Notes: generated by a model not told the origin, from the letters alone. Numbered from the stretch's first letter, positions 8,477 to 17,035 are shown. The stretch is 64,000 nt of DNA from Oceanobacillus massiliensis str. N'diop (GCF_000285495.1 NZ_HE610976.1:490480-554479); one strand, 5' to 3'. Program-made: numbers and translations.

Positions 8477-8505
8477 TCGACAAAATTCGGGAAGTGACAG
8501 GCACT
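8477..8505 (+). repeat. Dispersed GTGACAGGCACC repeat, copy 7
   Basis: TTCGACAAAATTCGGGAAGT then GACAGGCAC, abutting the stop codon of the antiporter gene (8507). Last copy seen in the window. Confidence 0.8.
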
Positions 8506-8506
8506 C

Positions 8507-9637
8507 TTAAGTGAATATTTTTTTTGAGAGTTTGGGGGCGAGCTGGAATAGGGTGACGCCTATGATGGCAGATAGCAATATATAAATGCTGCCAAATACG
8601 CTTACAGTTCCGGATGTGATTCCCACAATAATGATGGAAAACTCGCCACGCTGCGTCAGGGATAGTCCTGCCCTTAATGATACTTTATTGGAAAGGCCAT
8701 ACCATTTGCCGCCAAAATATCCTGTAATGATTTTTGCAACGATGGACCAAAGCAGTACAACAATCAATAAATGAATCATCGGTACACCTTTATCTAATGT
8801 GATGGTGGTACCAAAGTATAGAAAGAATACTGGCATTAGTAAATCCCTGCTGTATATTACCATCTCTTCCAGTTCATCGGATTTGCGTACCTCGGCAATC
8901 ATGATTCCGGCAAGAAACGCTCCAAGCACTTCAGACAAGTTCAGATACACAGCCAGTCCGCCATATGTAAGGGCCATTCCGATAATAAATAATATGAAAA
9001 TATCATCATTCATATATTTCTCAAAAAACGGTCCAAGCCTGCGGAAGATGAATTTCCCCATCAGAACGGCGCCTGCAATCATCACTATTACCGTTAAGAT
9101 GAGTCCTCCCATCGAGGTGAAAGTCACTTCAGAGCCAGAGGACATTCCAAGCAGTATAGCCACAACAATAGGTGCAATAATGTCCTCAAAAATGAGCAGC
9201 CCAAGCATGTATTCGGATTCCGGATTTGCCATTCGTTTCGTGTTTTCAAGCATTTTCGCTGTAATGGTTGAACTTGTAGCGTACACTACACCGCCAATGA
9301 CAAGGGATGTGGTAAAGCCTAATCCCATCAGCATACAAATAATGGTTGTGACCCCTAAGTTCAAAGCCAAATCCAGTAGTCCTGATGCCAATACTTTTTT
9401 TGCCATCGATAAAAGCTGCGTGATTGGAAACTCCATCCCCATCATAAAGAAGAGAAGGACAATGCCTACTTCTCCTGCAAATTCAAGCAGATGTGTATCT
9501 GATAGGAACCCACCTACAATAATTCCAGCTATAATAAACAAAATAATCCCAGGGGTTTTAAATTTCATACCAGTAATTCCAGCAACAAACAGGATGAGGA
9601 TGAGGATGCCTGCGCTCAGTAATTCAGGAATTTCCAT
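8507..9637 (-). CDS. khtU: K+/H+ antiporter subunit, KhtU-like (CPA2 family)
   Basis: Membrane antiporter of 376 residues with 11-12 helices, of the monovalent cation:proton antiporter-2 type. Glycine-rich helices (LLFFMMGMEF, GVVYATSSTITAKML) and the acidic FEDIIAP motif are visible, and there is no C-terminal RCK domain. It partners with the TrkA-C protein encoded just upstream: its ATG overlaps the khtT stop (TAATG), implying translational coupling. In B. subtilis KhtU with KhtT mediates K+ efflux under alkaline or toxic-electrophile stress. The small khtS gene found in B. subtilis was not seen here. Confidence 0.85.
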   Translation of the reverse strand: MEIPELLSAGILILILFVAGITGMKFKTPGIILFIIAGIIVGGFLSDTHLLEFAGEVGIVLLFFMMGMEFPITQLLSMAKKVLASGLLDLALNLGVTTIICMLMGLGFTTSLVIGGVVYATSSTITAKMLENTKRMANPESEYMLGLLIFEDIIAPIVVAILLGMSSGSEVTFTSMGGLILTVIVMIAGAVLMGKFIFRRLGPFFEKYMNDDIFILFIIGMALTYGGLAVYLNLSEVLGAFLAGIMIAEVRKSDELEEMVIYSRDLLMPVFFLYFGTTITLDKGVPMIHLLIVVLLWSIVAKIITGYFGGKWYGLSNKVSLRAGLSLTQRGEFSIIIVGITSGTVSVFGSIYILLSAIIGVTLFQLAPKLSKKIFT

Positions 9638-10134
9638 TATCGGATGTCCCCTTTACATTGCTCAGCAAACTCGGAAACCTTTTCCCTTTTTCCAACAATC
9701 AAAATCGTGTCATCTGCTTCTATTCTGGAGTCTTCCTCCAATTCCACTGTAAACTCGTCATCCCGAATAATGCCAATAAAAGAAGCACCCAAAGGAATCA
9801 ACTGATTGATTTCCCCTATTTCCATGCCGGTTATTTTCATCTTATTGGTTACTTTAATCCAATCCAATATGATCTGTTTTCCGGCTATTTTCATTTTCTG
9901 CATTTCCCCATTATCGAATGAAGCAGCGCTGCCCAGCAGCTGAGTACCAAGCTGTTTTGTCTCATCGGAAGACATGGCGAAAGAAGAAACGGACTCATCA
10001 TCATCCTTATTTTCAAAAAAATATAATTCTCTTCTCCCTGAATGGTGGGTAACCAAGACAAGCATTTGGTCATTTCCATTAATAAATGATATTTTCTTCC
10101 CCACACCTGGCAGCTCATTAATATTTATTTTCAT
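9637..10134 (-). CDS. khtT: KhtT-like regulatory subunit with RCK-C (TrkA-C) domain
   Basis: Cytosolic 165-residue regulator of KhtU. The N-terminal part (about 1-75, starting MKININELPGVGKKISFI) is typical of KhtT, and the C-terminal 80 residues form a TrkA-C/RCK-C ligand-binding domain (MEIGEINQLIPLGASFIGII ... DTILIVGKREKV). In B. subtilis this domain senses c-di-AMP and pH. A strong GAAGGAG site precedes the ATG. It is the first gene of a two-gene operon; the promoter should lie between it and the G-rich array at 10296-10672. Confidence 0.85.
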   Translation of the reverse strand: MKININELPGVGKKISFINGNDQMLVLVTHHSGRRELYFFENKDDDESVSSFAMSSDETKQLGTQLLGSAASFDNGEMQKMKIAGKQIILDWIKVTNKMKITGMEIGEINQLIPLGASFIGIIRDDEFTVELEEDSRIEADDTILIVGKREKVSEFAEQCKGDIR

Positions 10135-10295
10135 AGTGTGCTCCTTCTTTTCAGTTACGTTTTTCCCTTTATATACCCTAAATAATGAAAACCTAACTTA
10201 GGAGCGTCTACCTATCGAGTTGGTATGTTGGTAAGTCTCTTCTGGATCCCTGCACAATCTTCACTGTCGAGTACAGCTTCACGTCCGCGGGGGGG

Positions 10296-10672
10296 GAAGT
10301 TGCGTGGGGATTGTGTGGAGTTGCTATGGCGGGGAGTTGCGTGGGGATTGGGTGGGATTGCTCTGGCGGGGAGTTGCGCGAAAATTGGGTGGAGTTGCGC
10401 GATATTGGGGCGGAGTCGCGCGATACTGGGGTGGAGTTGCGCGATACTGGGGTGGAGTTGCGCGAAACCGGGGTGGAGTCGCGCGAAACTGGGGCGGGTG
10501 TTGCGCGAAACTGGGGCGGGTGTTGCGCGAAACTGGGCGGGTGTTGCGCGAAACTGCGGGGGAGTCGCGCGAAACTGGGGGAGTTGCGCGAAACTGGGGT
10601 GGAGTCGCGCGAAACTGGGAGAGGATTGCGCGAAACAGGGGCGTGTCGCGCGATACTGGGTTGGAGCTGCTC
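10296..10672 (+). repeat. Phased repeat array R1: about 14 units of GCGCGAAACTGGGGYGGAGTY
   Basis: About 14 copies of a 20-22 bp unit with core GCGCGAWAY and a G-rich spacer (GGGGTGGAGT), preceded by looser G-rich copies. It fills the gap between divergent khtT and the chemotaxis receptor gene. Long open frames on both strands are repeat translations with period-shifted RETG/GVAR words and no ribosome binding sites. Confidence 0.9.
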
Positions 10673-10794
10673 GAATTCTGCTATATAGTAGAACTTTATG
10701 TCAAATTGTCTCCTCACAGGAATCCCCATTTCTGCAATCCCTCTACTAATTAGGCATATTTCACTACTTCCCCTGCAAAAATTGAAATATTTTC

Positions 10795-10821
10795 TAAAAA
10801 TATAAATAATTTGGTCGATAT
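10795..10821 (+). promoter_or_regulatory. SigD-type promoter of the chemotaxis receptor gene
   Basis: TAAA, 15 nt, GTCGATAT, matching the motility sigma factor consensus (TAAA-N15-GCCGATAT) with one mismatch. It lies about 50 nt before the receptor start codon. Confidence 0.75.
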
Positions 10822-10871
10822 ATAAAATATACATATTATTCAAAATACAGTTTAGAGGGAGTAAGGTATTT

Positions 10872-12884
10872 ATGAAAAAAGATAAATCGAAGGGTAAAAG
10901 ACCGAGTAAACTGCAGCATCAGATACTGATACCGTTTCTGGCATTAATCATTATTGCCGGGACCATTATTGCCATTACCAGTTACACACTCAGTAAAAAT
11001 TCACTGCTTACCGAGAAAGAAAATGCCATCCAGATGCAGATGAAGAGCCTAGATGATACCTTTAATACATTTTTTACGAATAAGGAAAATATATTGGAAC
11101 GTTTTGCGCAAAATGATATTATTTTAAATTTTGACAGGAATGAAGATTATAATGAAGTAATGGGTCTCTTTGAGGCTACTGCGGAGGCGGATGAGGATAT
11201 TATCAATCTTTATACAGTGGAAAGCCCGGATGGGAATACGACGATCTATCCGGATGCGGATTTGGGAGATTTCGATGGGACGACTAGAGATTGGTATACA
11301 GCGGCTGTGGAGGCAGAGGGAGAAGTCGTCTGGACGGAGCCTTATGTTGATGTCGCTACCGGCAATATGGTCATCACTGCTACACAGGCCATTTATGATA
11401 ATGGCAACCTGATTGGGGCCAATGGGGCGGATATTCTGGTTGACACCTTACTGGAAATGGCGAATAACACAAATTCGAGTGAATCAGGATATACGATGAT
11501 TATCAGCCCCAACGGCAACTATATATCACATCCGGATGAAGAACTGCTTGGCGAAAGTGCTGCGGACGGGGTTGTTTACGATAAAATTCAGGAGAGCGGC
11601 GACAGTGGTCTCGTAGACTATCAAGAGGATGGAGATAACAAACTGCTTGGCTATGCGACAAACGGCATTACGGGCTGGGTATTGGCCGAGACTGTCTTTG
11701 AGAGTGAATTTGAGAGTATTGCAACAAAGACGCTGCTGCCGATACTGCTGACACTCGGCGGTATTATTATCCTTGCTTTTATCATCGCTTTTTGGATTTC
11801 GAAACGAATTACGAAGCCGATTAACGCGTTGCAGGACACCATGCTGGAGGTGGAAGAGGGAAATCTGTCAGCCCGGACGAATATTGCATCCACCAATGAG
11901 ATTGGCCAGCTCTCGGCAAGCTTTGAAAAAATGCTGCGCAGGATACAGCAGATGATGGTTAACATTAATGATATATCCTTTAAAGTATCGGAGGCATCAC
12001 AGACATTAGTGGCAAGCTCTGAGGAGAATGCTGCCGCATCCAATGAAGTTGCAACAACTATGGAGCAGATCTCGGGCGGGGCTGGTGACCAATCGGAATT
12101 GATGGAAAAGAATGCCGCCGCAATCGAACACTTATCCACCTATATTAAACAGGTGGAAGACTATAACAATAACATCCATCAAGAATCCATGGTCATGAAT
12201 GATTTTTCCGCAAAGGGTACGGAGACGGTCCAATTGCTGCGCAGACAATCCAAGAATACCGGTGAAATCACCATTAAAGTGACCAAGGCGATTCAATCAT
12301 TAGATGAAAAATCGACCAACATCAATGACATCGTTTCTAAAATTGCAGCCATTTCCAGCCAGACGAATCTGCTCGCATTAAACGCAGCGATCGAAGCGGC
12401 ACGGGCGGGCGAAAATGGACGTGGTTTTGCAGTAGTAGCTGACGAGGTGCGAAAGCTTGCCGAACAATCAGAGAGTGCCCTAGGGGATATTTCAATCTTG
12501 ATTGAAGAAATGCAAGCCGAAACAAAGCAATCCGTCCTATTAATCGGCGAGACAAATGACGTCATACAAACACAAGCGAAATCCGTCAATGATACGGAGC
12601 AGGCTTTTACCGACATTCAATCAGCCATCCATACAAACAACCAATTAATCATTGAAGCGATGGACGTCATGAAAACGATGGTTGAACAGGAGCAAATCAT
12701 CTCCTCCAATACACAGAATATCGCAGCGGTCAGCGAAGAAACGGCAGCAGGGACCGAGCAAGTATCAGCATCGATTGAGGAACAGACGGCATCGATGGAG
12801 CAGCTGAACCATCTGGCTGGTGAATTGGAGAATTATGCGACTGAAATGCAGGAACAGGTCAGGAAATTTAGAATAGCGGATTAA
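10872..12884 (+). CDS. Methyl-accepting chemotaxis protein with dCache sensor
   Basis: Transmembrane chemoreceptor of 670 residues that controls CheA. It has a short cytosolic start, TM1 (about 18-42), an extracellular double-Cache ligand domain (about 45-280, with a [20 protein letters not shown]ache motif), TM2 (about 285-305), HAMP, and a long coiled-coil signalling domain. The hairpin tip is intact ([20 protein letters not shown], then [15 protein letters not shown]). AGAGGGAG precedes the ATG at 10872, though the spacing is slightly long. The SigD-type promoter upstream fits a motility role. The ligand is unknown; Cache domains of this kind often bind amino or organic acids. Confidence 0.92.
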   Translation: MKKDKSKGKRPSKLQHQILIPFLALIIIAGTIIAITSYTLSKNSLLTEKENAIQMQMKSLDDTFNTFFTNKENILERFAQNDIILNFDRNEDYNEVMGLFEATAEADEDIINLYTVESPDGNTTIYPDADLGDFDGTTRDWYTAAVEAEGEVVWTEPYVDVATGNMVITATQAIYDNGNLIGANGADILVDTLLEMANNTNSSESGYTMIISPNGNYISHPDEELLGESAADGVVYDKIQESGDSGLVDYQEDGDNKLLGYATNGITGWVLAETVFESEFESIATKTLLPILLTLGGIIILAFIIAFWISKRITKPINALQDTMLEVEEGNLSARTNIASTNEIGQLSASFEKMLRRIQQMMVNINDISFKVSEASQTLVASSEENAAASNEVATTMEQISGGAGDQSELMEKNAAAIEHLSTYIKQVEDYNNNIHQESMVMNDFSAKGTETVQLLRRQSKNTGEITIKVTKAIQSLDEKSTNINDIVSKIAAISSQTNLLALNAAIEAARAGENGRGFAVVADEVRKLAEQSESALGDISILIEEMQAETKQSVLLIGETNDVIQTQAKSVNDTEQAFTDIQSAIHTNNQLIIEAMDVMKTMVEQEQIISSNTQNIAAVSEETAAGTEQVSASIEEQTASMEQLNHLAGELENYATEMQEQVRKFRIAD

Positions 12885-12891
12885 GTTGCTT

Positions 12892-12939
12892 GACCAAGAA
12901 GGTTACCGCTTGAACTGGTGGTAACCTTCTTTAATGGTC
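12892..12939 (+). terminator. Terminator of the chemotaxis receptor gene
   Basis: Strong inverted repeat AAGAAGGTTACC / GGTAACCTTCTT, extended by outer GACC/GGTC, 8 nt after the stop codon. Confidence 0.9.
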
Positions 12940-13161
12940 AATGCTTATAAGAAGAGCTACTCTTATCCATATTGCAAGTTCTGGAACCATAATCGATCCA
13001 GACACATCTTCACAGCCTCTCAAAATTTCCGATTGCCATAAAATGTGTGGCGCAAAACAAGAAACTGTTCTGATCCGACTTCCGGAAATTTTCCTTTCAA
13101 ATAGCATTGTATTATAATAACTACGGCACTTAAAACATTCACTTTTAAAAGGAGGAAGCCT

Positions 13162-13659
13162 ATGATTCGGCTTGCCACTATGAAGGATTTAGAGGTAATT
13201 GTCAGCATTGCAGGCAGAGCCGTTAAGGTCATGAATGCAGAGGGCAGTGACCAGTGGGATGAAACATATCCAGTGATTGGTCATTTCAGGGAGGACATTC
13301 TCCATTCTTCCCTATTCGTTTATGAGGAAGCTGGTAAAATTGCGGGATTCATTACGGCAGACCAAAACTTTACGAAGGACTACCAAAAAGTAGAATGGAC
13401 ATTTCCCATTGATGGTTGCGGAACCTTTCACCGTTTGACGGTTGATCCGGATCAGCGCCAGTCAAATGTCGCTTCAGCTCTGATCACATTTGTGGAGGAA
13501 TTCTTTCAGAAGCTCGGATTATCCGGTATGAAGATTGATACCTATTCCATTAACGAGAAGGCGCAGCGTCTATTTGCCCGGCTCGGTTATAAAAAGGCTG
13601 GGGCGTATTATACGGCTGAAAGGGATTTGGCATTCTTCGGATTCGAGAAGCGGTTTTAA
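13162..13659 (+). CDS. GNAT family N-acetyltransferase
   Basis: Cytosolic acyl-CoA-dependent acetyltransferase of 165 residues. Motif A is recognisable as HRLTVDPDQRQSNVASALI (about residues 93-111, the pyrophosphate-binding loop), followed by a beta strand and a C-terminal ARLGYKKAGAYY segment. The acceptor substrate cannot be predicted. AAAGGAGG lies 7 nt before the ATG, and a TATTATAAT -10-like sequence is present near 13109. The gene is monocistronic and converges on the YdjM-like gene. Confidence 0.85.
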   Translation: MIRLATMKDLEVIVSIAGRAVKVMNAEGSDQWDETYPVIGHFREDILHSSLFVYEEAGKIAGFITADQNFTKDYQKVEWTFPIDGCGTFHRLTVDPDQRQSNVASALITFVEEFFQKLGLSGMKIDTYSINEKAQRLFARLGYKKAGAYYTAERDLAFFGFEKRF

Positions 13660-13668
13660 ATGGGACAA

Positions 13669-13693
13669 GGAGTCAGGCATAGGCCTGTACTCC
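13669..13693. terminator. Bidirectional hairpin between convergent genes
   Basis: GGAGTCAGGC and GCCTGTACTCC pair around TATG-like bases, exactly between the stop codons at 13659 and 13696. There is no clear T-run, so its strength is uncertain. Confidence 0.5.
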
Positions 13694-13695
13694 GA

Positions 13696-14322
13696 TTACC
13701 ATTCCCTTGATGAAACAGGCAAAAATAATTTAATTCCACGCTTATTGACTGGCAGCAGCTTGCTGTCGGCAATCAAATGACTGATGTATCCGATGAGACA
13801 GGCATAGTAAACCCCATTCATCCCAAGTGAAATCTCTAATTTGGAAGCAATAAATCCGAAAAAAATAACCCCCAATATCGAATGGGTATAGCTTCGGTGT
13901 GAAACGTAGGATGCAACCAAAATAAATACACCAAGCAGGATAAGCCATGCTTCCTGTAAGAATATCCCGCCGGCGACAACTCCGATTCCCGTAATCATCA
14001 GCATATGCTTTTGCTTGATCAGAGAAGATAGGATCAGCATCACCGCACCGATTCCAACCCCGGAATATTGATTCCCAGCACTTCCCTCATAAATGCTATA
14101 GATGATCATCAGTAGCCCGATCAATTGTGCGACCGATTGGATGACCTTATGGGAAAAGGTGATTCGATTGCGAAGCTTGCCATCAACATCCAAGTCAGGC
14201 ATCAATCCGGATACACCGCCGAGCCCTACTAAAACCAATGTCTCGGTTGGAGTGGAATTGAATTGATTGGCGACGATAAACCCGGTTGCTGCGCCTATGG
14301 CAACATGTGCTGTTCCATTCAT
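13696..14322 (-). CDS. YdjM/DUF457-type membrane-bound metal-dependent hydrolase
   Basis: Membrane protein of 208 residues with five or six hydrophobic helices and the family's metal-ligand motifs: an N-terminal His (GTAHVAIGA), MPDLDVD near residue 45, SHRSYTHS near 145 and GYISHLIADS near 185. Family members (YdjM, and the LexA-regulated inner-membrane proteins of enterics) are predicted hydrolases of poorly known function. The ATG at 14322 is chosen because AAGGTG lies 9 nt upstream; an in-frame GTG at 14334 overlaps that site. Confidence 0.8.
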   Translation of the reverse strand: MNGTAHVAIGAATGFIVANQFNSTPTETLVLVGLGGVSGLMPDLDVDGKLRNRITFSHKVIQSVAQLIGLLMIIYSIYEGSAGNQYSGVGIGAVMLILSSLIKQKHMLMITGIGVVAGGIFLQEAWLILLGVFILVASYVSHRSYTHSILGVIFFGFIASKLEISLGMNGVYYACLIGYISHLIADSKLLPVNKRGIKLFLPVSSREW

Positions 14323-14541
14323 GATGAACGCCACCTTTATATGAAAGTATGTTTATAAAAACACCGCATTTTATTTTACAGGAAAATGGGTGAAATTAGA
14401 AATTAATGGGACATTGCATCTCAACGAAGTTTATCGTTTCTTAACCCTATCAGCATCCTGCATTCAACTGAGTAAAGAATGAAGTACTTTAATTGTGATT
14501 TAGATATATTTAAATAGATTAGCAATTAAATTATAAGAATT

Positions 14542-14551
14542 ATGTTATAAT
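14542..14551 (+). promoter_or_regulatory. Extended -10 promoter for the endonuclease gene
   Basis: TATGTTATAAT provides an extended -10 (TGTTATAAT) about 33 nt before the GTG start at 14584, with GAGGTG as ribosome binding site in between. No good -35 is seen. The rest of the 14335-14583 gap is AT-rich and empty. Confidence 0.5.
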
Positions 14552-14583
14552 AGAAACACATGTTCCCATTGAGGTGAATAGCA

Positions 14584-15444
14584 GTGGATAGTCTTATTGA
14601 TCTAGAGCCAGTACAAAGGAATATACTAATTGCAAGTATTCTTGGTGATGGTGAAATTACTAAGATTTATAAGAACAGCAGGAGAAAGAATAATAGTTAT
14701 CGTGAACACTACGGTATTCAACAGCTGGAATATCGAAAGTGGAAGGAAGGCTATATGAATGGTCTATTTTACCTCACATCAAAGAGCAGCACACTACGTT
14801 CGAAGTCCTCACCGCTTTTCACAGAATTATATCCCCTTTTCTATAGCACGGATGGTAAAAAGCAGATACCTGCCAAGCTATTAGAACACTGTACATTGCC
14901 TCATTTCCTGGCAATACTTTATATGGATGATGGTTCACTATGCATCACACCGAGAATAAATCCGCATAAAAAAAGAATTTACCTCACCCCACATATATAT
15001 CTCTATTTGCAGAATTACCACCTCGAAGACCTACATATCCTAAATACACATATATCAACCACTTTCAATATCACTTTAAAGATAGGTAAGAAGAAAGGAT
15101 GGTTATGGTTATATATTGAGGACAACATCCGTTGAATAGACATTTATGTATCTGAATACTATTTCCGCAGTCACTTTTACTTGCCCTACTATGTATTACA
15201 AAACTAATTGGGAATATCGGTTTAAAACAGAAGCTGAAAAATTAAAAAAAGTGTATCCTGACTATCAAGTTATAGCAAGCGATTCCAGCAGAACAAGGAC
15301 TTATTCTTCAAATGAAGTCCAATGATAATTTCATTAAAATCAGAAGGGAAGACGGACAAGGAAATAGCTGCACAAGTCAATAGGAGCTATTGGTCAATAG
15401 TTTATAAATTATCAGAGCTTAGAAAGAGCGGTAAAATCCCATAA
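14584..15444 (+). pseudogene. Decayed LAGLIDADG homing endonuclease with C-terminal HTH domain
   Basis: The intact first part (14584-15135, GTG start after GAGGTG) encodes 183 residues with two LAGLIDADG helices: LIASILGDGEI near residue 15 and FLAILYMDDGSL near 117. The aspartates of both catalytic motifs are retained. It then meets TGA at 15133, but homologous-looking coding continues in two further frames. One is TCPTMYYKTNWEYRFKTEAE up to 15325. The other is DKEIAAQVNRSYWSIVYKLS, a Myb/HTH-like DNA-binding tail ending in KIP at 15444. At least one nonsense mutation and two frameshifts therefore separate the pieces. It is free-standing, convergent with the flagellin gene and only 46 nt from the intron-containing flagellin 3' exon. 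That suggests it once mobilised that intron, although this is inference. Confidence 0.75.
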
Positions 15445-15446
15445 AA

Positions 15447-15481
15447 AAGAAACTCTAGCAGTTGATAAGCTAGAGTTTCTT
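15447..15481. terminator. Shared terminator between the endonuclease pseudogene and flagellin exon 2
   Basis: AAGAAACTCTAG / CTAGAGTTTCTT perfect 12-bp stem with an 11-nt loop. A-run before and T after make it usable from both sides. It lies 10 nt past the exon 2 stop of flagellin. Confidence 0.9.
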
Positions 15482-15490
15482 CTATAGTGA

Positions 15491-15535
15491 TTATTGTAAT
15501 AATTGTAATACACCTTGTGGTTGTTGGTTGGCTTG
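15491..15535 (-). CDS. hag: Flagellin exon 2 (14 codons plus stop) downstream of group I intron
   Basis: Forty-five nt encoding QANQQPQGVLQLLQ then TAA, the canonical last 14 residues of bacillar flagellins. It lies directly after the 3' end of the group I intron. Joining it to exon 1 after the GCT codon at 15918-15916 gives SMLA then QANQQPQG, a perfect flagellin C-terminus of unchanged total length (386 residues). The same 14 positions are encoded a second time at the start of the intron, with two residue differences. Confidence 0.75.
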   Translation of the reverse strand, partial: QANQQPQGVLQLLQ

Positions 15536-15915
15536 CTTTGCCGCTACGTCTTTCGATCGTAGAATAGACTATATCTTCACCCTTATTCTCATAAGGGGCT
15601 GGGCACTTCGAATGATGAAAACTATCATCACCCTACGAATCTCATTGCCATGGTTTTCACTTTAGGCAGTGCATTCTAGTCGTTGAACCTTCGCCAGGCT
15701 TTCGCCACAGGCGCTTGGCTGCTGATTATCCATTGTATTATTGTTTTGTTTTTCTAACCTTCACGTCTGCCGTTTCCAGCTCCGCAGTGGTACAAAACAC
15801 TTTAGGAAGTTCCAGCAATTCACCCAGTGATCCTCTAATCCGTTACCAGATTAGACGCCCTTCAAATCAATTACTGAAGAAGTTGTAATACTCCCTGTGG
15901 CATTTGATTTGATTG
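15536..15915 (-). ncRNA. Group I self-splicing intron in the flagellin gene, about 380 nt
   Basis: Core signatures on the minus strand: AATCAGCAGCCAAGC (conserved core segment, about 15726-15712), GGTTCAACGACTAGA (15689-15675) and AAGATATAGTCT (15577-15566). GACTA pairs with TAGTC to form P7. P2 is CTAATC/GATTAG (15854-15835) and P9 is CTACG/CGTAG (15562-15544). P1 is supported by exon 1 GCU paired with the guide GGGC (15860-15857), with U-G wobble at the splice site. It is extended by CAAATCAA (15911-15904) pairing with TTGATTTG (15870-15863). The 3' end is AAAG, giving the required terminal G. No endonuclease is encoded inside. Uniquely, the first 45 nt also encode a flagellin C-terminus and stop, lying in the P1 extension and its loop. 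Confidence 0.88.
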
Positions 15916-17031
15916 AGCCAGCATAGATTGTGCTGCTTGTGAAAGGATATTGTTCTTTGTGAACTCCATCATTTCTTTAGCCATGTCAACATCACGAATA
16001 CGTGATTCCGCAGCAGTTAAGTTTTCTGCAGAAGTTCCTAAGTTGTTGATAGTGTGATCTAAACGGTTTTGAACAGCACCTAGTTTAGAACGTTCTGCTG
16101 AAACTGTGTCAATAGCTGATTGGATAGTTGTGATTGCATCATCAGCTGATTCTTGAGAAGAAATATTGATACCAGTTTGCACTGCATCACCTGCTGAGTG
16201 AGTTTCAGTTTCAGAAGCAATTACTAATTTATCTTCATGATTATAGTAACCTGCTTCTGAACCTTCGCCAGCTGCAATGTCAGCAGTTGCATCTGCATCT
16301 AATTGAGGTCCTCCAAGTACTAATTGATTATTAGTATTGTAATAACCATCTGTATCAAAAGTTGCAGTTTGTGTATTACCTTCAGTATCTGTATAAGAAA
16401 TTGTTGAGCCATCAGTAGAATCAGCTGTAACCTCTTGAGCATCGTAACCAGCAGTTTCAGCTTGGAAATAGATATCGCCTTCTGCTGTTGCGGAAGCTGC
16501 ATCAGCAACTACTGTGTAATCTTCAGTAACTCCTAGTTTCTCTGCACCCATATTACCAATTTCAATTGATAAATTTTGTCCTTCGTTAGCTCCAACATGG
16601 AAAGTTCCTTTAAATTGACCATTTAATAGGTTCTTTGTATTGAATTCCGTGTCTTCAGAAATATCAGTTAAAGCATTTGCTAACTGATCTACTTCTTTTT
16701 GAAGTTCAGCACGGTCAGAATCAGTATTCGTATCATTTCCACTTTGTACAGCTAGCTCCCGCATACGCTGAAGAATTGAATGGGTCTCATTCAATGCACC
16801 TTCAGCGGTTTGAATTAAAGAAATACCGTCTTGAGCATTACTTTGAGCTTGCTCTAATCCACGAATCTGTCCACGCATTTTTTCAGAGATAGCAAGACCT
16901 GCTGCGTCATCTCCAGCTTTGTTGATTCCTAGTCCTGAAGAAAGTTTTTCTAAAGAACTTTGTGTTGAACTTTGGTTTGCTCCTAATTGGCGATGTGCGT
17001 TAAGAGCTGAAATATTGTGATTGATAATCAT
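15871..17031 (-). CDS. hag: Flagellin (unspliced reading, exon 1 plus intron-encoded C-terminus)
   Basis: Major filament protein, exported by the flagellar type III system. It has 386 residues, with conserved N-terminal D0/D1 helices (MIINHNISALNAHRQLGAN), a variable D2-like centre rich in Ala, Asp, Glu and Thr (about 175-290), and conserved C-terminal D1/D0 helices (AESRIRDVDMAKEMMEFTKN). Exon 1 proper is 17031-15916. Without splicing, translation runs 14 codons into the intron (QSNQMPQGVLQLLQ) and stops at 15871. After splicing it ends QANQQPQGVLQLLQ from exon 2. Both forms are the same length. GGAGGT precedes the ATG. It is second in an operon after a csrA-like gene under a SigD promoter. 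A central region longer than in B. subtilis Hag (304 residues) is common in related genera. Confidence 0.95.
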   Translation of the reverse strand: MIINHNISALNAHRQLGANQSSTQSSLEKLSSGLGINKAGDDAAGLAISEKMRGQIRGLEQAQSNAQDGISLIQTAEGALNETHSILQRMRELAVQSGNDTNTDSDRAELQKEVDQLANALTDISEDTEFNTKNLLNGQFKGTFHVGANEGQNLSIEIGNMGAEKLGVTEDYTVVADAASATAEGDIYFQAETAGYDAQEVTADSTDGSTISYTDTEGNTQTATFDTDGYYNTNNQLVLGGPQLDADATADIAAGEGSEAGYYNHEDKLVIASETETHSAGDAVQTGINISSQESADDAITTIQSAIDTVSAERSKLGAVQNRLDHTINNLGTSAENLTAAESRIRDVDMAKEMMEFTKNNILSQAAQSMLAQSNQMPQGVLQLLQ

Positions 17032-17035
17032 GTTT

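Noticed and set aside
8799..9752. 317-codon plus-strand frame opposite khtU
   Set aside because: Antisense shadow of the antiporter gene, with Ser/Ile/Pro-rich composition typical of reverse frames of membrane proteins.
10208..10843. Long open frames on both strands through the R1 array
   Set aside because: They translate the 21-bp repeat into repetitive RETG/GVAR/SRNS words, lack ribosome binding sites and overlap in several frames. The same holds for frames in R3, R5 and the GTTGGG repeat.
15840..15890. Alternative intron 5' splice sites after TATGCT or within CTTCTTCAGT
   Set aside because: The TATGCT option pairs with the guide but leaves no in-frame junction with a terminal intron G. 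The CTTCTT option has almost no exon-guide pairing and would duplicate the C-terminus. The GCT site gives an in-frame canonical product and an extended P1.
15871..17031. Treating the flagellin as an ordinary gene ending at 15871 with unrelated DNA downstream
   Set aside because: Group I core motifs, helix pairings and an in-frame second flagellin 3' end downstream make the intron interpretation much stronger.
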